This document shows, one piece after another, positions 1-8,972 of a DNA stretch of 54,971 nt (its first letter is position 1; each line of letters starts with the position of its first letter). The notes beneath the pieces were generated by a model. It saw only the letters and a program-made list of their open reading frames with translations. It had not been told where the DNA came from and did no database searches. This DNA is from an uncultured SAR116 cluster alpha proteobacterium (GTDB taxonomy: Bacteria > Pseudomonadota > Alphaproteobacteria > Puniceispirillales > Puniceispirillaceae): NCBI GenBank assembly GCA_902523435.1, contig CABYZM010000005.1, forward strand, positions 1 through 54,971. Reading direction: 5' to 3'. Position numbers and translations under genes: made by a program.

Positions 1-224
1 ACCACATTACCGGCATATATCAGAAATTGTTTCCACAAAGGCTGGTCAAGACCAAGTTCTTTGCGGATCATGTCAAATTCTTCAGCTGTAGCGGTTGGGC
101 CAGCCAAGAGACCAACCGGGTCTAGCCCTCCGACCCGGACTAACATAAAGGTTAAGAAGACTACCCCGACCAAAAGTGGAATGACCATGAGCGTGCGTCG
201 AAAAATAAACTGTGAAAAATTCAT
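1..224 (-). CDS. ABC peptide/nickel-type transporter permease, N-terminal part (cut by window edge)
   Basis: About 74 residues are visible from an ATG at 224 before the gene runs off the left edge. The N-terminus has a hydrophobic segment (LMVIPLLVGVVFLTFMLVRV) followed by GLDPVGLLAGPTATAEEFD and IRKELGLDQPLWKQF. This is the typical start of DppB/OppB-type inner-membrane permeases: one membrane helix, then a periplasmic loop with a 'LGLDQPL' block. It lies downstream of a family 5 solute-binding protein on the same strand, separated by a strong hairpin. It most likely forms the channel of that uptake system. The substrate cannot be read from the permease. Confidence 0.85.
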   Translation of the reverse strand, partial: MNFSQFIFRRTLMVIPLLVGVVFLTFMLVRVGGLDPVGLLAGPTATAEEFDMIRKELGLDQPLWKQFLIYAGNV

Positions 225-277
225 AATTTTGGTGCTTGTTCAAGCAAGTTAGTTGAAATGAATAAGAAAAATAAAGA

Positions 278-307
278 GCATTGCCGCCAGAGGACTGGCG
301 GCAATGC
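278..307 (-). terminator. strong hairpin between binding-protein and permease genes
   Basis: GCATTGCCGCCAG (278-290) and CTGGCGGCAATGC (295-307) form a perfect 13-bp stem with a 4-nt loop. On the minus strand it is followed by a T-rich stretch. It sits 11 nt after the stop of the binding-protein gene. Such stem-loops in ABC operons usually protect or partly terminate the message, so the binding protein is made in excess over the permease. The structure is seen; the role is inferred. Confidence 0.7.
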
Positions 308-318
308 TAATCAAAGTG

Positions 319-1893
319 TTAGTCCATCTTCAGTTCACGCCAGCGCTCATGTTCGTCCGGATAATGTACCCAGCCACTTAGCTTAGGGTTCATCGCTTCG
401 AATGTTGCTGGATAAGTGGTCAAAATCCATGGAGCATCAGTGACCCACAGCTTCTGCGCTTCGTCCATCATTGCCAGACGCTTACCGGCATCCAGTTCCT
501 CGCGTGACTTGTCTATCAACTCGTCCACCCGTGAGTTGCTGTAAGCTGCTCGGTTGGAAACACCTTTTGAGTGTGAAATCAGATACATGGTATAAACAGG
601 ATCCAAAACGATAGGACCGTCTTCCCAAGTAAAGAAGCACATACTCATCTTTTTTGGTGAACCTTTAGCCCGCATTTCTGAAGTTGTTACCCGGGTAGGC
701 TGCACAGTCACGCCAATTTTCTTCAACATATCCGCTACCTGGATTGCCACAGGCTCCTGGTGCCAGAAAGCATCTGCATAGAGGAGCTTTATTGGTTCGG
801 AGATACCGTTTGGAAAACCGGCCTCAGCCAGCAGTGCTTTAGCTTTGCTTGGGTTATAGTCATAAGGATAGTGATTTGGATTATAGCCATCCACAATTGG
901 GGGCACTACAGATTTTGCGATATCCGCCTGACCTGCAAAAACCGCCTTATTCAAGGCATCTTTGTCAATTGCATAGTTAAATGCCTGACGGACCCGAACG
1001 TCATCAAAAGGCTCACATTTTGGGTTCATTCTGGCAGAAGCAATAGAGCGGCCAGAAGCGCGATCTACTTTTACATTCGAATCCTTTTGCAAATCAACCA
1101 CCTTTTGAATAGATGGGCGGTCAATTAAATGTACCTGACCAGTTTTCAGCAAGGTTACTCGGCTAGCTTCAGATGGCACTTCTTTATAGATCACTTTATC
1201 GAAATGCAATTTTCCACCAAAATAGTTTTTATTGGCAACGTAAACAGCCTGATCGTCTGGGCGCAGAGTTTCAAGATGATATGCCCCAAATCCTGCGGTG
1301 TTTGATTGCATCCACTTTAATGCCCATGGGTCTTCGGTGGTTGCGTGCTTTTTGACTTCTGTCGAGTCATAAATGCCGGGAACATAAAGTGTTAGTGCTT
1401 TCAGGAAGATTGAGCTGGGTGCCGATAATGTGAACTCAACTTCGTATTTAGAGAGTGCTTTTACTCCAATAACATTAGACACCCGAGCAATAAAGTTCCC
1501 TGTCCGTTTCTGAGCAAATGATTTTGACCAACTCCACTCCACATCATCTGCAGTCAGCTCATTGCCATATGGGCTTTTAATACCTTCACGCAGTTTAAAT
1601 ACCCATGTTTTTCCATCAGGAGATATTTTCCAGCTTTCAGCCAGATGTGGCTTAACGGTTGCCGGGTCATTTTTCATCTGGCCATCAACCATCTTTTTGC
1701 CGTAAACAACCAGATTTTCATAAGTCTGTACAACTACATTCTGAGTGTGAGTCTTTAGAGCATCACCGTCAAAACCTTCCGGAACTTGAGGTGAAGCTAC
1801 TATTAGTGTTTCTGCTGAAGCAGCCCCCGCCAATGCCGAAAAGGCTAATGAGGCTGCGGCAGATACCAGAAACTTGTTTTTGTGTTTTCGCAT
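319..1893 (-). CDS. ABC transporter substrate-binding protein, SBP_bac_5 (peptide/opine) family
   Basis: A 524-residue periplasmic binding protein. The start chosen is the ATG at 1893, preceded by GGGAGGA; an upstream in-frame ATG at 2019 would put 42 unlikely residues before a clear Sec signal (MRKHKNKFLVSAAASLAFSA, cleavage near ASA-ET). The mature part shows family 5 blocks: HLAESWKISPDGKTWVFKLR, 'VRQAFNYAIDKDALNKAVF', 'AKALLAEAGFPNG', and a C-terminal 'DAPWILTTYP'. The length is usual for DppA/OppA-like proteins. It lies 40 nt after the DUF2848 gene and upstream of the permease, so it is part of a leftward uptake-and-catabolism operon. The ligand could be a peptide, opine or other organic solute; sequence alone does not decide. 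Confidence 0.9.
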   Translation of the reverse strand: MRKHKNKFLVSAAASLAFSALAGAASAETLIVASPQVPEGFDGDALKTHTQNVVVQTYENLVVYGKKMVDGQMKNDPATVKPHLAESWKISPDGKTWVFKLREGIKSPYGNELTADDVEWSWSKSFAQKRTGNFIARVSNVIGVKALSKYEVEFTLSAPSSIFLKALTLYVPGIYDSTEVKKHATTEDPWALKWMQSNTAGFGAYHLETLRPDDQAVYVANKNYFGGKLHFDKVIYKEVPSEASRVTLLKTGQVHLIDRPSIQKVVDLQKDSNVKVDRASGRSIASARMNPKCEPFDDVRVRQAFNYAIDKDALNKAVFAGQADIAKSVVPPIVDGYNPNHYPYDYNPSKAKALLAEAGFPNGISEPIKLLYADAFWHQEPVAIQVADMLKKIGVTVQPTRVTTSEMRAKGSPKKMSMCFFTWEDGPIVLDPVYTMYLISHSKGVSNRAAYSNSRVDELIDKSREELDAGKRLAMMDEAQKLWVTDAPWILTTYPATFEAMNPKLSGWVHYPDEHERWRELKMD

Positions 1894-1933
1894 TTTATCC
1901 TCCCTTTCAAATAGGATACACAAAACAGACAGG

Positions 1934-2665
1934 TTAGCTTTTCTGAGGATTGAAGAAAGGAACACGGAAGTCGTCCTTAACTTCTCTAAGAATATCAACC
2001 ACCTCGTACTGGGCATCAATTTGCCTGTTCAATTTTGGCGCATCTAGCTGGTAGCGCCAATTACTGCCAAAACCTAGTGCTTTATCAACACTCACGTAGG
2101 TTCCGCAATAAACTATGAAGTCACGCTTTGGAACGTGACTCACCCGCTCTCTCAAAACTGATAAAACGTCTGGTGGGGACAGAAATTTGTCCACGCCCAC
2201 TTCTTGATACAGTCGGCCATCAACCCAGCTGCGTAAAATGCAGTCATCCCAACTATCTGCAATATCATCCCAGAGCCAAAATTTTGTCGCTAGGTGATTG
2301 ACACAGGCTTGCTTTGAGCCTGGGATAGAGACGGTTTCAAGGGCCCTATCAGTATGATCGCTTCCAACACTAATATAAATCTTGTCGCTAACGTATATGA
2401 CAATCTCTACCTCACCAGAAGTTTGCGTGGATTGTACAAACACTGCATCGCTAGTATCTAATGCATGCAACCCAATCGGATAAATCCTTGGAGCTGGTAC
2501 ATCAACTGCAATATGAATCCCCGATTTTGCAACCTCTTCCTGGTGAGCTACTGCTGACCGTGGGTCACGAGTCGCAGAGCCAAAATTGTACATACGTGAA
2601 ATCTGCAGAGATTGCTCTATTATGTTCCCATCAGTATGTTCCACGTTCATAGTTAACTTCTGCAT
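1934..2665 (-). CDS. DUF2848 family protein
   Basis: A 243-residue cytoplasmic protein recognised as DUF2848 by blocks such as 'TSGEVEIVIYVSD', 'ISVGSDHTDRALE', 'SKQACVNHLATKFWLWDDIA', 'DDCILRSWVDGRLYQ' and 'CGTYVS'. DUF2848 has no established reaction to my knowledge; its fold is thought to be related to fumarylacetoacetate hydrolases, so a hydrolase or hydratase role is possible. The start is the ATG at 2665 with AGAGGAC just upstream; an in-frame GTG at 2689 lacks a better site. The gene begins 13 nt after the dioxygenase stop, in the same leftward operon, so it probably acts in the same pathway. Confidence 0.85.
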   Translation of the reverse strand: MQKLTMNVEHTDGNIIEQSLQISRMYNFGSATRDPRSAVAHQEEVAKSGIHIAVDVPAPRIYPIGLHALDTSDAVFVQSTQTSGEVEIVIYVSDKIYISVGSDHTDRALETVSIPGSKQACVNHLATKFWLWDDIADSWDDCILRSWVDGRLYQEVGVDKFLSPPDVLSVLRERVSHVPKRDFIVYCGTYVSVDKALGFGSNWRYQLDAPKLNRQIDAQYEVVDILREVKDDFRVPFFNPQKS

Positions 2666-2678
2666 AGCCTGTCCTCTT

Positions 2679-3725
2679 TTATGAACCAAATTCTGCTAAA
2701 TCGAGGAGAACTGGATCAGTTCCAGGGCCTATATGTCGTCGCCACATCCAATAGCGTTTCAAGTTCCGCCCACCGGTGCTCCCAGGGCTAAATTCTTCAC
2801 GCCCATGTAAAAAAGCTAAATTATTCATGACTAACAAGTCACCCGGGCGTAGCAATGTCTTAAAGTTCAGCTCTGGCCTTTCCAGAACTTCATCCAAAAA
2901 ATCTAGTGCCTCAATTTGAATGGGACTAAGCGGTTCTCCAGCCATCTCCATACCGGGCGTAATCATTATCCGTGCGTAGTGCACCATTAGTTCCCCATTT
3001 TTAAATTCGAGAATTGGTTTTTGAATGGTTGGGCCTTTTGATGGCCAAACATGGGATTGTGGAGCACGAAAATGATAGGTTTGAAAATAATGAGAGAGTA
3101 AATCTGGTCGCTCATTCATGATTGTTCTCAGGATAGATTGAGCAGAAATAATTGTGCTTTCGCCGCCTTGGTCTGAAGATTGGTAGCAAAAAAGCCCAAG
3201 ATAACAGGGTGGGCGAGGCTCGAGACACCCATTGTCAGAATGTTTTGCTGAACGCTTTGCGCTAGCGCCTATGCGCGTGGGGTCTAAATTTGCCTCGCCT
3301 TTATCTGCAACGGTAAAAAGGCGCAAATCATGGTCAATGCCTTGACGCATAATCTGTCCAAAATAATTACAAATGGCCCAGCCCAGAATTTCGAACTCTT
3401 GCTCTGAGAGAGTTTCTGCCAGGTCTGTGTGGATAACTATAAAACCAAGGCCCTGGTCTAGCCTCTGACGCAATTCTGGCATTTCTCTTGCCAGTGTTGG
3501 TAGGCGAAAATCTTCCTGTGTTATGGTGTTTAGTTTTAGACCGTTAGCACGCACAAACTTCAATGAACCGATAATTTCATCGCGCACTTGAGAGCTTAAA
3601 TGAAAGTGAATGATGCCGGACTTAGCTGCTAAATCTTTATCTCCCCAACACCGTCCAGGCCACTTCTCTTTTGTCTGATTATGCAGTTCAACTATTTCTT
3701 CGGGTGATGAGCAAGCAGCTTTCAT
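2679..3725 (-). CDS. TauD/TfdA-family Fe(II)/2-oxoglutarate dioxygenase
   Basis: The family is recognised by an iron-binding H-x-D (in KHSDNGC), a distal His in NLAFLHGREEF, the 'LLRPGDLLVMNN' block and a C-terminal RYWMWRRH that carries the usual 2-oxoglutarate-binding Arg. It resembles the GBBH-like branch acting on small carboxylates. I chose the first ATG (3725, 348 residues). Upstream in-frame TTG codons at 3773 or 3797 are possible, because the noncoding leader is clean and no start has a strong ribosome site. It lies between a GMC oxidoreductase and DUF2848 in a leftward operon and probably hydroxylates an imported substrate or intermediate. Confidence 0.85.
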   Translation of the reverse strand: MKAACSSPEEIVELHNQTKEKWPGRCWGDKDLAAKSGIIHFHLSSQVRDEIIGSLKFVRANGLKLNTITQEDFRLPTLAREMPELRQRLDQGLGFIVIHTDLAETLSEQEFEILGWAICNYFGQIMRQGIDHDLRLFTVADKGEANLDPTRIGASAKRSAKHSDNGCLEPRPPCYLGLFCYQSSDQGGESTIISAQSILRTIMNERPDLLSHYFQTYHFRAPQSHVWPSKGPTIQKPILEFKNGELMVHYARIMITPGMEMAGEPLSPIQIEALDFLDEVLERPELNFKTLLRPGDLLVMNNLAFLHGREEFSPGSTGGRNLKRYWMWRRHIGPGTDPVLLDLAEFGS

Positions 3726-3907
3726 GCTATTAGCATCGAAATCGGGCGATGATGAAAGTGACTCTTTTTGCAATACACACTCACTAATTAAAACCAAAAA
3801 TTAAACTGTTCCAGATAGTGTGGAGCAGTCAAAAAGTTATTGTCAATGCCTGACAGCCGTTTTTGCCCAAATACACTAATTCTGAGAATGCTGTTTTTAT
3901 TGCCAAT

Positions 3908-5524
3908 TTAGTTTTTGGTAAGCAGGTAATCAGCAGTTCGAAGCGCAAGAGCCTGAATTGTATTAGTCGGATTTACAGCCGCGGCTGTTACGAAAGCTGA
4001 ACCGTCAATTACAAACAGGCCTTGGACGTCATGGGTCTCACACCATTTGTTTAGAACTGATTTTTCAGGATTGTTCCCCATGCGAGCGGTTCCCATTAGG
4101 TGAAAACCAGCTTCGGGCAATGAAGGGTTATCAAAAATTTCATAACAACCTGCCTGAAGCAGAGCTTTTTTGGCCATCTTCATGCCCATTTTCAGTGCTT
4201 TCTTTGCGGATACTGGAGTCTTGTAAATCATCCGGGCTGCCGGTAGGCCGTCATCTGCTACATTTGTTTCACTGAGTACGACTTGGTTAGCCAGGTCTGG
4301 CATATCATCAGAGCAAATAGACAGACTATAAACATGGCCAAAGTGGCGTAGGAAATCGTTATGGTGGTTATTTCCCCACGCAATCCTGCGCCCCGCAGAG
4401 CCGCTAGCCGTCAACGCGGGTCCATGTGTGCCAAGCGCTTGCATTTTAAAACCGCGTTTGAAGTCGCGTTTTCCATCGGTTTCATAAAAATGGTGACTTA
4501 CGAAACTCCCAGCAGAAATCCCCTTGTGGCCTTCAACCAGATCCTCAAATAGGCCAGATACCCTGGCTAGAGGATGTAGCATTAGGTTTTTGCCGACCAG
4601 ACTGGACTTATTGGCTAACCCTTTATTTTGGGTTTTATCTGCTGACAGTTTAAGTAAGCGAGCTGAGCCGACTGCATTACAGGCTAAAAGCACTCTTGGA
4701 GCTAACAATCTTTCTTCTTTGCCTGTTCTGTCCAAATATAAAACACCGCTTACTAAGTTAGAAGGGTCAGTAAGAATTTTGGTAACTCGGGTTTTAGTGA
4801 AAAGTCTTGCACCAGCCTTTATCGCCAGCGGCCAATATGTAATGTCAGTGCTGGCTTTTGCCTTATGCGGACAATTTAGCTCACAGGGACCACAATGGTT
4901 GCATTGGCCACGCTCACTCCCATAGGGTTGTGAGTTCACAGCCATCTCTGCTGGCCACCATGACCACCCCAGTTCATTAAAAGCGTTGGCAATACGTTTT
5001 GCCCCCTCTGATAATGGCAAAGGGGGTAGCCTGTGGGGCGCGTCAATCGGGTACGCGGTGTTGCCTGATAGTCCGCTAACACCCATCATTTTTTCATTTA
5101 GTTGATAATAAGGCAACAATTCTTGATAGCTTATTGGCCAGTCTTCTCCCACACCATCCATTGTTCGTGTGCAAAAATCAGACGGGTGGAAGCGTGGAAA
5201 GTGACATGACCACATAATTGTACTTCCGCCCACAGCAGAATACATAAGAGGCTTTATCTCACTGTCCTCTGCGTCAATTTGAAGATCAAATGTCAAACGA
5301 CGCTGAGTTGGGTTGGGGCTCCAACAGGTTTGTCGTTTTATTTCCCAATCGTTTTTATTTGCTGGGAAATCTCCGTCCTTTTGCCAGTCACCGCGCTCTA
5401 AACAGGCGACTTTTAGTCCGCCTGCTGCCAATCTCCAGGCAGCAGCGGCTCCTGCAGCGCCAGCTCCAACAATAATAATGTCCAAATCCTTGTTCAGATC
5501 ATTTGGCTGATTTTCTGGCTTCAT
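3908..5524 (-). CDS. GMC-family FAD-dependent oxidoreductase
   Basis: A 538-residue flavoprotein. The N-terminal Rossmann motif IIIVGAGAAGAAAAWRLAAG and ERGD bind FAD. Later come 'SAVGGSTIMWS', a cysteine-rich insert 'CNHCGPCELNCPHKAKAS' (four Cys, seen in the alcohol/polyol dehydrogenase branch of the family), 'GFHLMGTARMG' with the conserved His, and 'AAAVNPTNTIQALALRTADYL'. It oxidises an alcohol group and passes electrons to an unknown acceptor. It is first in the leftward operon, 61 nt from the divergent acyl-CoA dehydrogenase operon, and its alcohol product could feed the neighbouring dioxygenase or CoA steps (inference). No signal peptide is seen. Confidence 0.9.
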   Translation of the reverse strand: MKPENQPNDLNKDLDIIIVGAGAAGAAAAWRLAAGGLKVACLERGDWQKDGDFPANKNDWEIKRQTCWSPNPTQRRLTFDLQIDAEDSEIKPLMYSAVGGSTIMWSCHFPRFHPSDFCTRTMDGVGEDWPISYQELLPYYQLNEKMMGVSGLSGNTAYPIDAPHRLPPLPLSEGAKRIANAFNELGWSWWPAEMAVNSQPYGSERGQCNHCGPCELNCPHKAKASTDITYWPLAIKAGARLFTKTRVTKILTDPSNLVSGVLYLDRTGKEERLLAPRVLLACNAVGSARLLKLSADKTQNKGLANKSSLVGKNLMLHPLARVSGLFEDLVEGHKGISAGSFVSHHFYETDGKRDFKRGFKMQALGTHGPALTASGSAGRRIAWGNNHHNDFLRHFGHVYSLSICSDDMPDLANQVVLSETNVADDGLPAARMIYKTPVSAKKALKMGMKMAKKALLQAGCYEIFDNPSLPEAGFHLMGTARMGNNPEKSVLNKWCETHDVQGLFVIDGSAFVTAAAVNPTNTIQALALRTADYLLTKN

Positions 5525-5594
5525 TAATTAATTGCCTTTGCACAAGCGCCTGCTTACCATTTTTTTACCTTAGTGTTTTTTTGGGTTGGGGCAA
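5525..5594. promoter_or_regulatory. divergent promoter region of two catabolic operons
   Basis: A 70-nt gap lies between the starts of the leftward GMC operon and the rightward acyl-CoA dehydrogenase operon. It must hold both promoters if the operons are expressed from here. It is T-rich near 5570-5583, but I could not assign convincing -35/-10 boxes or an operator. Confidence 0.4.
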
Positions 5595-6737
5595 ATGTCG
5601 TTTGAAGTTTCCAGTTTGTGCGATTCAATAGACAAAATGATGCAAAAGCATCTACCACTTGAAGAAGTTAGACGACGAGATGCGGCCGGTGAGCCGCCAG
5701 ACCACCTTTTAGAAGTTTTTGCTGATATGGGTTTGTTCAGACTAGTTATGTCAGAAAAAGAAGGTGGTTTAGGAGGCAGCTGGGAACAGCTCTCAATTAT
5801 ACAGGAGAGGCTTGGTTATCATGCGACCATGGCGGCTTTGCTTTACAACAGAGTAACCTGCTTTGGGATGATGACTTTGATCACATCTGGCAGCCCGACT
5901 CAGAAACAAGCCTGGATCCCAGAATTGCTGGCTGGGAAGGGAGCCTTTGCACTTGCCTTGAGTGAAGCAGAAGCTGGTAGCGATGCGGGCGCCTTGCAGA
6001 CACGAGCCGTAAAGAGCGGTAAAAATTGGAAAATCACAGGCAGGAAGATTTGGATTAGTGGCGCAAAGGCTGCTCTGCAAATGGTAGTTGCGGCTCGTAC
6101 AGATTCAAAAAGCAGAGGTGGAAAAGGAGTAACCTTATTTTTGGTTTCACCAGATGCTAAAGGCATATCTATGACACCGTTGGAAAAAATAGGAAATCGC
6201 TGCTCTTTATCATATGATATTGGCTTTGATGAAGTTTTAGTCTCTGATGAAGCACGTTTAGGGATGATTGGTGAAGGTTTTGACTGTCTCAAAAAAACAC
6301 TGTTTTATGCTCGTTCTGGATTAGCATCGGCAGTTGTTGGGACTGCACAGGCAGCTGTGGATGCTGCTCTGGCACACGCCCGGGAACGCAAACAATTTGG
6401 CCAATCGATTGGACGTTTTCAGGTGCTAGCACATAGGCTTGCACATATGCAAACAGATGTAGATTTAGCGCGTCTTCTTACCCGAGAACTTGCTAAGTCA
6501 ATTGATGCAGGTGAAGACTGTACGCGCTTATCTGCACAGGCCAAGCTGGTTACTACTGAAACTCTGAAAACAATTACTGAGCAAGGAATGCAAATTATGG
6601 CCAGCGCTGGTTATGCAGCTGAGAGTGATATGCAACGATATTGGCGGGATGCTCGATTATATACTTTTGGCGAAGGTTCGAGCGAAATTTTGTTGGATCT
6701 TATCGCGCAAGATATAGGAGTAGGAAGAGGGATTTAG
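5595..6737 (+). CDS. acyl-CoA dehydrogenase
   Basis: A 380-residue FAD-dependent acyl-CoA dehydrogenase. Visible blocks are 'ALALSEAEAGSDAGALQTRA' (FAD/acyl-CoA binding), 'WKITGRKIWISGA', 'ARERKQFGQSIGRFQ', and 'LYTFGEGSSEILLDLIAQDIG', where the Glu of GEGSSEI occupies the usual catalytic base position. The ATG at 5595 is preferred over an in-frame TTG three codons upstream. It introduces a double bond alpha-beta to a CoA thioester, with electrons going to ETF. It leads a tight rightward operon with an amidohydrolase, a PaaK-like ligase and a flavin Fe-S oxidoreductase. The substrate is unknown. Confidence 0.92.
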   Translation: MSFEVSSLCDSIDKMMQKHLPLEEVRRRDAAGEPPDHLLEVFADMGLFRLVMSEKEGGLGGSWEQLSIIQERLGYHATMAALLYNRVTCFGMMTLITSGSPTQKQAWIPELLAGKGAFALALSEAEAGSDAGALQTRAVKSGKNWKITGRKIWISGAKAALQMVVAARTDSKSRGGKGVTLFLVSPDAKGISMTPLEKIGNRCSLSYDIGFDEVLVSDEARLGMIGEGFDCLKKTLFYARSGLASAVVGTAQAAVDAALAHARERKQFGQSIGRFQVLAHRLAHMQTDVDLARLLTRELAKSIDAGEDCTRLSAQAKLVTTETLKTITEQGMQIMASAGYAAESDMQRYWRDARLYTFGEGSSEILLDLIAQDIGVGRGI

Positions 6738-6738
6738 A

Positions 6739-7608
6739 ATGACTAAGGCAGATCACACACTTTTGGCGATAGACACCGTTGTGAATCCGCATACGTCGGA
6801 AATAGTTAAGATGCGACCAGACTGGTCAGGGCGTTTTCATAAAGGTAAGTTTGGCCGTGATGACTCGGTGATGCAGGGGTATAGCTATGAGGAAATGCTG
6901 CGGCAAATGGATTCGGCGCGCATTGAAAAAGCTTTTCTTGTAGCCAACAAAACTGGCCAATTGGGGCTTAAGGGCAGCTGGCATTTGCCTTATGAGATTG
7001 TAGCAAAAGCAGTTCAGAAATTTCCTGATCGTTTTTATGGTTTAGCTGGACTAGATCCTACAGAGGGAATGGCAGGAGTATACGCGTTGACTGAGGCGGT
7101 GGAAAGGTATGGTTTCATTGGTGCTCATGGTTATCCGCATTGGTTTGAGCTGCCCCCAGATAACGCCCGTTGGTATCCATTTTATAGCAAATGTGTGGAG
7201 CTAGATATTCCGATATTGTTGCAAGTAGGCCAGTCCCTTGTCTACGAACCAAAGCGGCCTCTGCAATCTGTGGGTCGTCCAATTAGTCTCGATCCGGTTG
7301 CTTGTCATTTTCCAGAATTGAAGTTGGTTGGAATTCACATAGGCATACCTTGGACAGATGAAATGATTGCGATGGCTTGGAAACATGACAACGTCTACAT
7401 TATTGCAGACGCTCATGCTCCTAAATACTGGCCGGATAGTTTTGTGCGATATATTGATAGCTATGGGCGACACAAGGTGATGTTTGGTACTGATTTTCCA
7501 GTTTTAACATTTGAGCGTTACCGACGTGAAGTAGATGACCTTGGATTAAGAGCTGAGTCTTATAAAGCTTTTATTCGCGGTAACGCGGAGCGAGTCTTCA
7601 AGTTGTAA
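6739..7608 (+). CDS. amidohydrolase-2 family protein (decarboxylase/hydrolase type)
   Basis: A 289-residue TIM-barrel protein of the amidohydrolase-2 (ACMSD-like) group, recognised by 'RFYGLAGLDPTEGMAGVYAL', 'IGAHGYPHWFELPPDNARWY', 'KLVGIHIGIPWTDEMIAMAW', 'NVYIIADAHAPKYW' and the C-terminal 'HKVMFGTDFPVL' with the catalytic Asp. The usual N-terminal metal-binding H-x-H is not obvious: the beginning reads 'AIDTVVNPHTSEI'. Metal binding may therefore be altered or weaker. It starts one base after the acyl-CoA dehydrogenase stop and ends two bases before the ligase start, so the three genes are translationally linked. Confidence 0.85.
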   Translation: MTKADHTLLAIDTVVNPHTSEIVKMRPDWSGRFHKGKFGRDDSVMQGYSYEEMLRQMDSARIEKAFLVANKTGQLGLKGSWHLPYEIVAKAVQKFPDRFYGLAGLDPTEGMAGVYALTEAVERYGFIGAHGYPHWFELPPDNARWYPFYSKCVELDIPILLQVGQSLVYEPKRPLQSVGRPISLDPVACHFPELKLVGIHIGIPWTDEMIAMAWKHDNVYIIADAHAPKYWPDSFVRYIDSYGRHKVMFGTDFPVLTFERYRREVDDLGLRAESYKAFIRGNAERVFKL

Positions 7609-7610
7609 AA

Positions 7611-8960
7611 ATGATTATAGATCTGCCATTCAAAGAACGTTCGATCATAACAAAAATTCAAGAGAAAAACTTTTCTCAAACCATGGATTTATGTTTTTCC
7701 CGTCACCCTTATTATCGTGCCCGATTTAAACAAATGGGGCTCTTGCGCGGTGACATAAAAAGTTTAGCAGATATTTATCTTTTACCTGTAATCTCGAAAA
7801 AGGATTATGCTGCAGAGCCTGAAGCCTTTCGTTTGGAAACAAAAGGCTTGGAAGAAGAAGCTACTATTAATTGGGATGTAATGCATACTACGGGCACAAG
7901 TGGTGGCAGGCCCACTCCTTTTTATTCAACCAGCTATGATTTCTTCAATACGCTTACTGCTAACCGCAGAGCTTTAGAGATAAGACAGGTGCGTGACACT
8001 GATAGTGTTGCGAATCTCTGCCCAATGACCCTTTACCCATATGGGGCTTATCACCGCACTATTGCAGCTGCTAATGTCATGAAAATCCCTGTAATTAGTC
8101 CATTACCTGGCCGTCCCTCGAAGCATTTTCATTGGACCGCCGGTCTTGATGAGGTAGTCGAGACAGTTTCTCGAACGAAAGTAACAATATTATGGGGGGT
8201 CACAAGCTTTGTGCGGAGGGTGTTAATGCGTGCTGAAGAGTTGCGAGCTGATTTTTCTGCGGTACGGTTGGCTTTTGTAACCGGTGAGGCGGTGAGCAGT
8301 GAAATGCGCCGAGACTTAACAAACAGAATGCGCAGAATTGGTCGCAAAGATGCTTTTGTTAGTATTTCCTATGCAGCTACGGAAATGCAGGTAGGGTCTG
8401 TGGAATGCTGTCCAGATTCCGGCTATCACAATCCAGCTCCAGATCATTTTTATTTTGAGATCGTTGATCCAGACACGCACAAACCCCTTCCTGAAGGGGA
8501 ACGTGGCTTGTCTGTACTAACCCATTTAGACCGTCGTGGAACGGTCCTTTTGCGCTACGCTTTGGGTGATTTTGCAGCTCTCAGCACAGAGCAATGTCCA
8601 CATTGCGGCAGCTGGACTGACCGGTTTATAGGGATGCCTTCGCGGGCGGATGATCTAGTTAAGGTTAAAGGAATGCTGATAAATCCAGAAGTGGTGACGG
8701 ATCTGTTGTTGACTGAAGGACAGGTGGGAGAATTTCAGATTATAGTGGACAGAGAGGTACAAAATGACCCACTTTCTGCAGATAGGCTTCGGCTGCTGTT
8801 AGATATTGATCCAAAGACTGATATTGAACGGATAGCTGAAACTGTTCGTGTAGCTATAGGAGTGCGGCCAATTATTGAGCGTTCCGAACGAACAGCTATT
8901 TTTGACCCAGATAAATCTCTAAAAGCTAAAAGGTTTGTCGATTTACGGGGTCAGTTGTAA
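7611..8960 (+). CDS. PaaK-like AMP-forming acyl/aryl-CoA ligase
   Basis: A 449-residue adenylate-forming enzyme of the phenylacetate-CoA ligase branch. The phosphate-binding loop reads 'MHTTGTSGGRPTPFYST'. The acceptor motif region reads 'SYAATEMQVGSVEC'. 'LLRYALGDFAAL', a 'CPHCGSW' pair of Cys, and 'GMPSRADDLVKVKGMLINPE' complete the family pattern. The N-terminal 'SRHPYYRARFKQMGL' matches PaaK proteins. It activates a carboxylic acid, probably aromatic or cyclic, to its CoA ester for the acyl-CoA dehydrogenase in the same operon. The natural substrate is not determined. Confidence 0.88.
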   Translation: MIIDLPFKERSIITKIQEKNFSQTMDLCFSRHPYYRARFKQMGLLRGDIKSLADIYLLPVISKKDYAAEPEAFRLETKGLEEEATINWDVMHTTGTSGGRPTPFYSTSYDFFNTLTANRRALEIRQVRDTDSVANLCPMTLYPYGAYHRTIAAANVMKIPVISPLPGRPSKHFHWTAGLDEVVETVSRTKVTILWGVTSFVRRVLMRAEELRADFSAVRLAFVTGEAVSSEMRRDLTNRMRRIGRKDAFVSISYAATEMQVGSVECCPDSGYHNPAPDHFYFEIVDPDTHKPLPEGERGLSVLTHLDRRGTVLLRYALGDFAALSTEQCPHCGSWTDRFIGMPSRADDLVKVKGMLINPEVVTDLLLTEGQVGEFQIIVDREVQNDPLSADRLRLLLDIDPKTDIERIAETVRVAIGVRPIIERSERTAIFDPDKSLKAKRFVDLRGQL

Positions 8961-8972
8961 AAGGTTTTAAAT

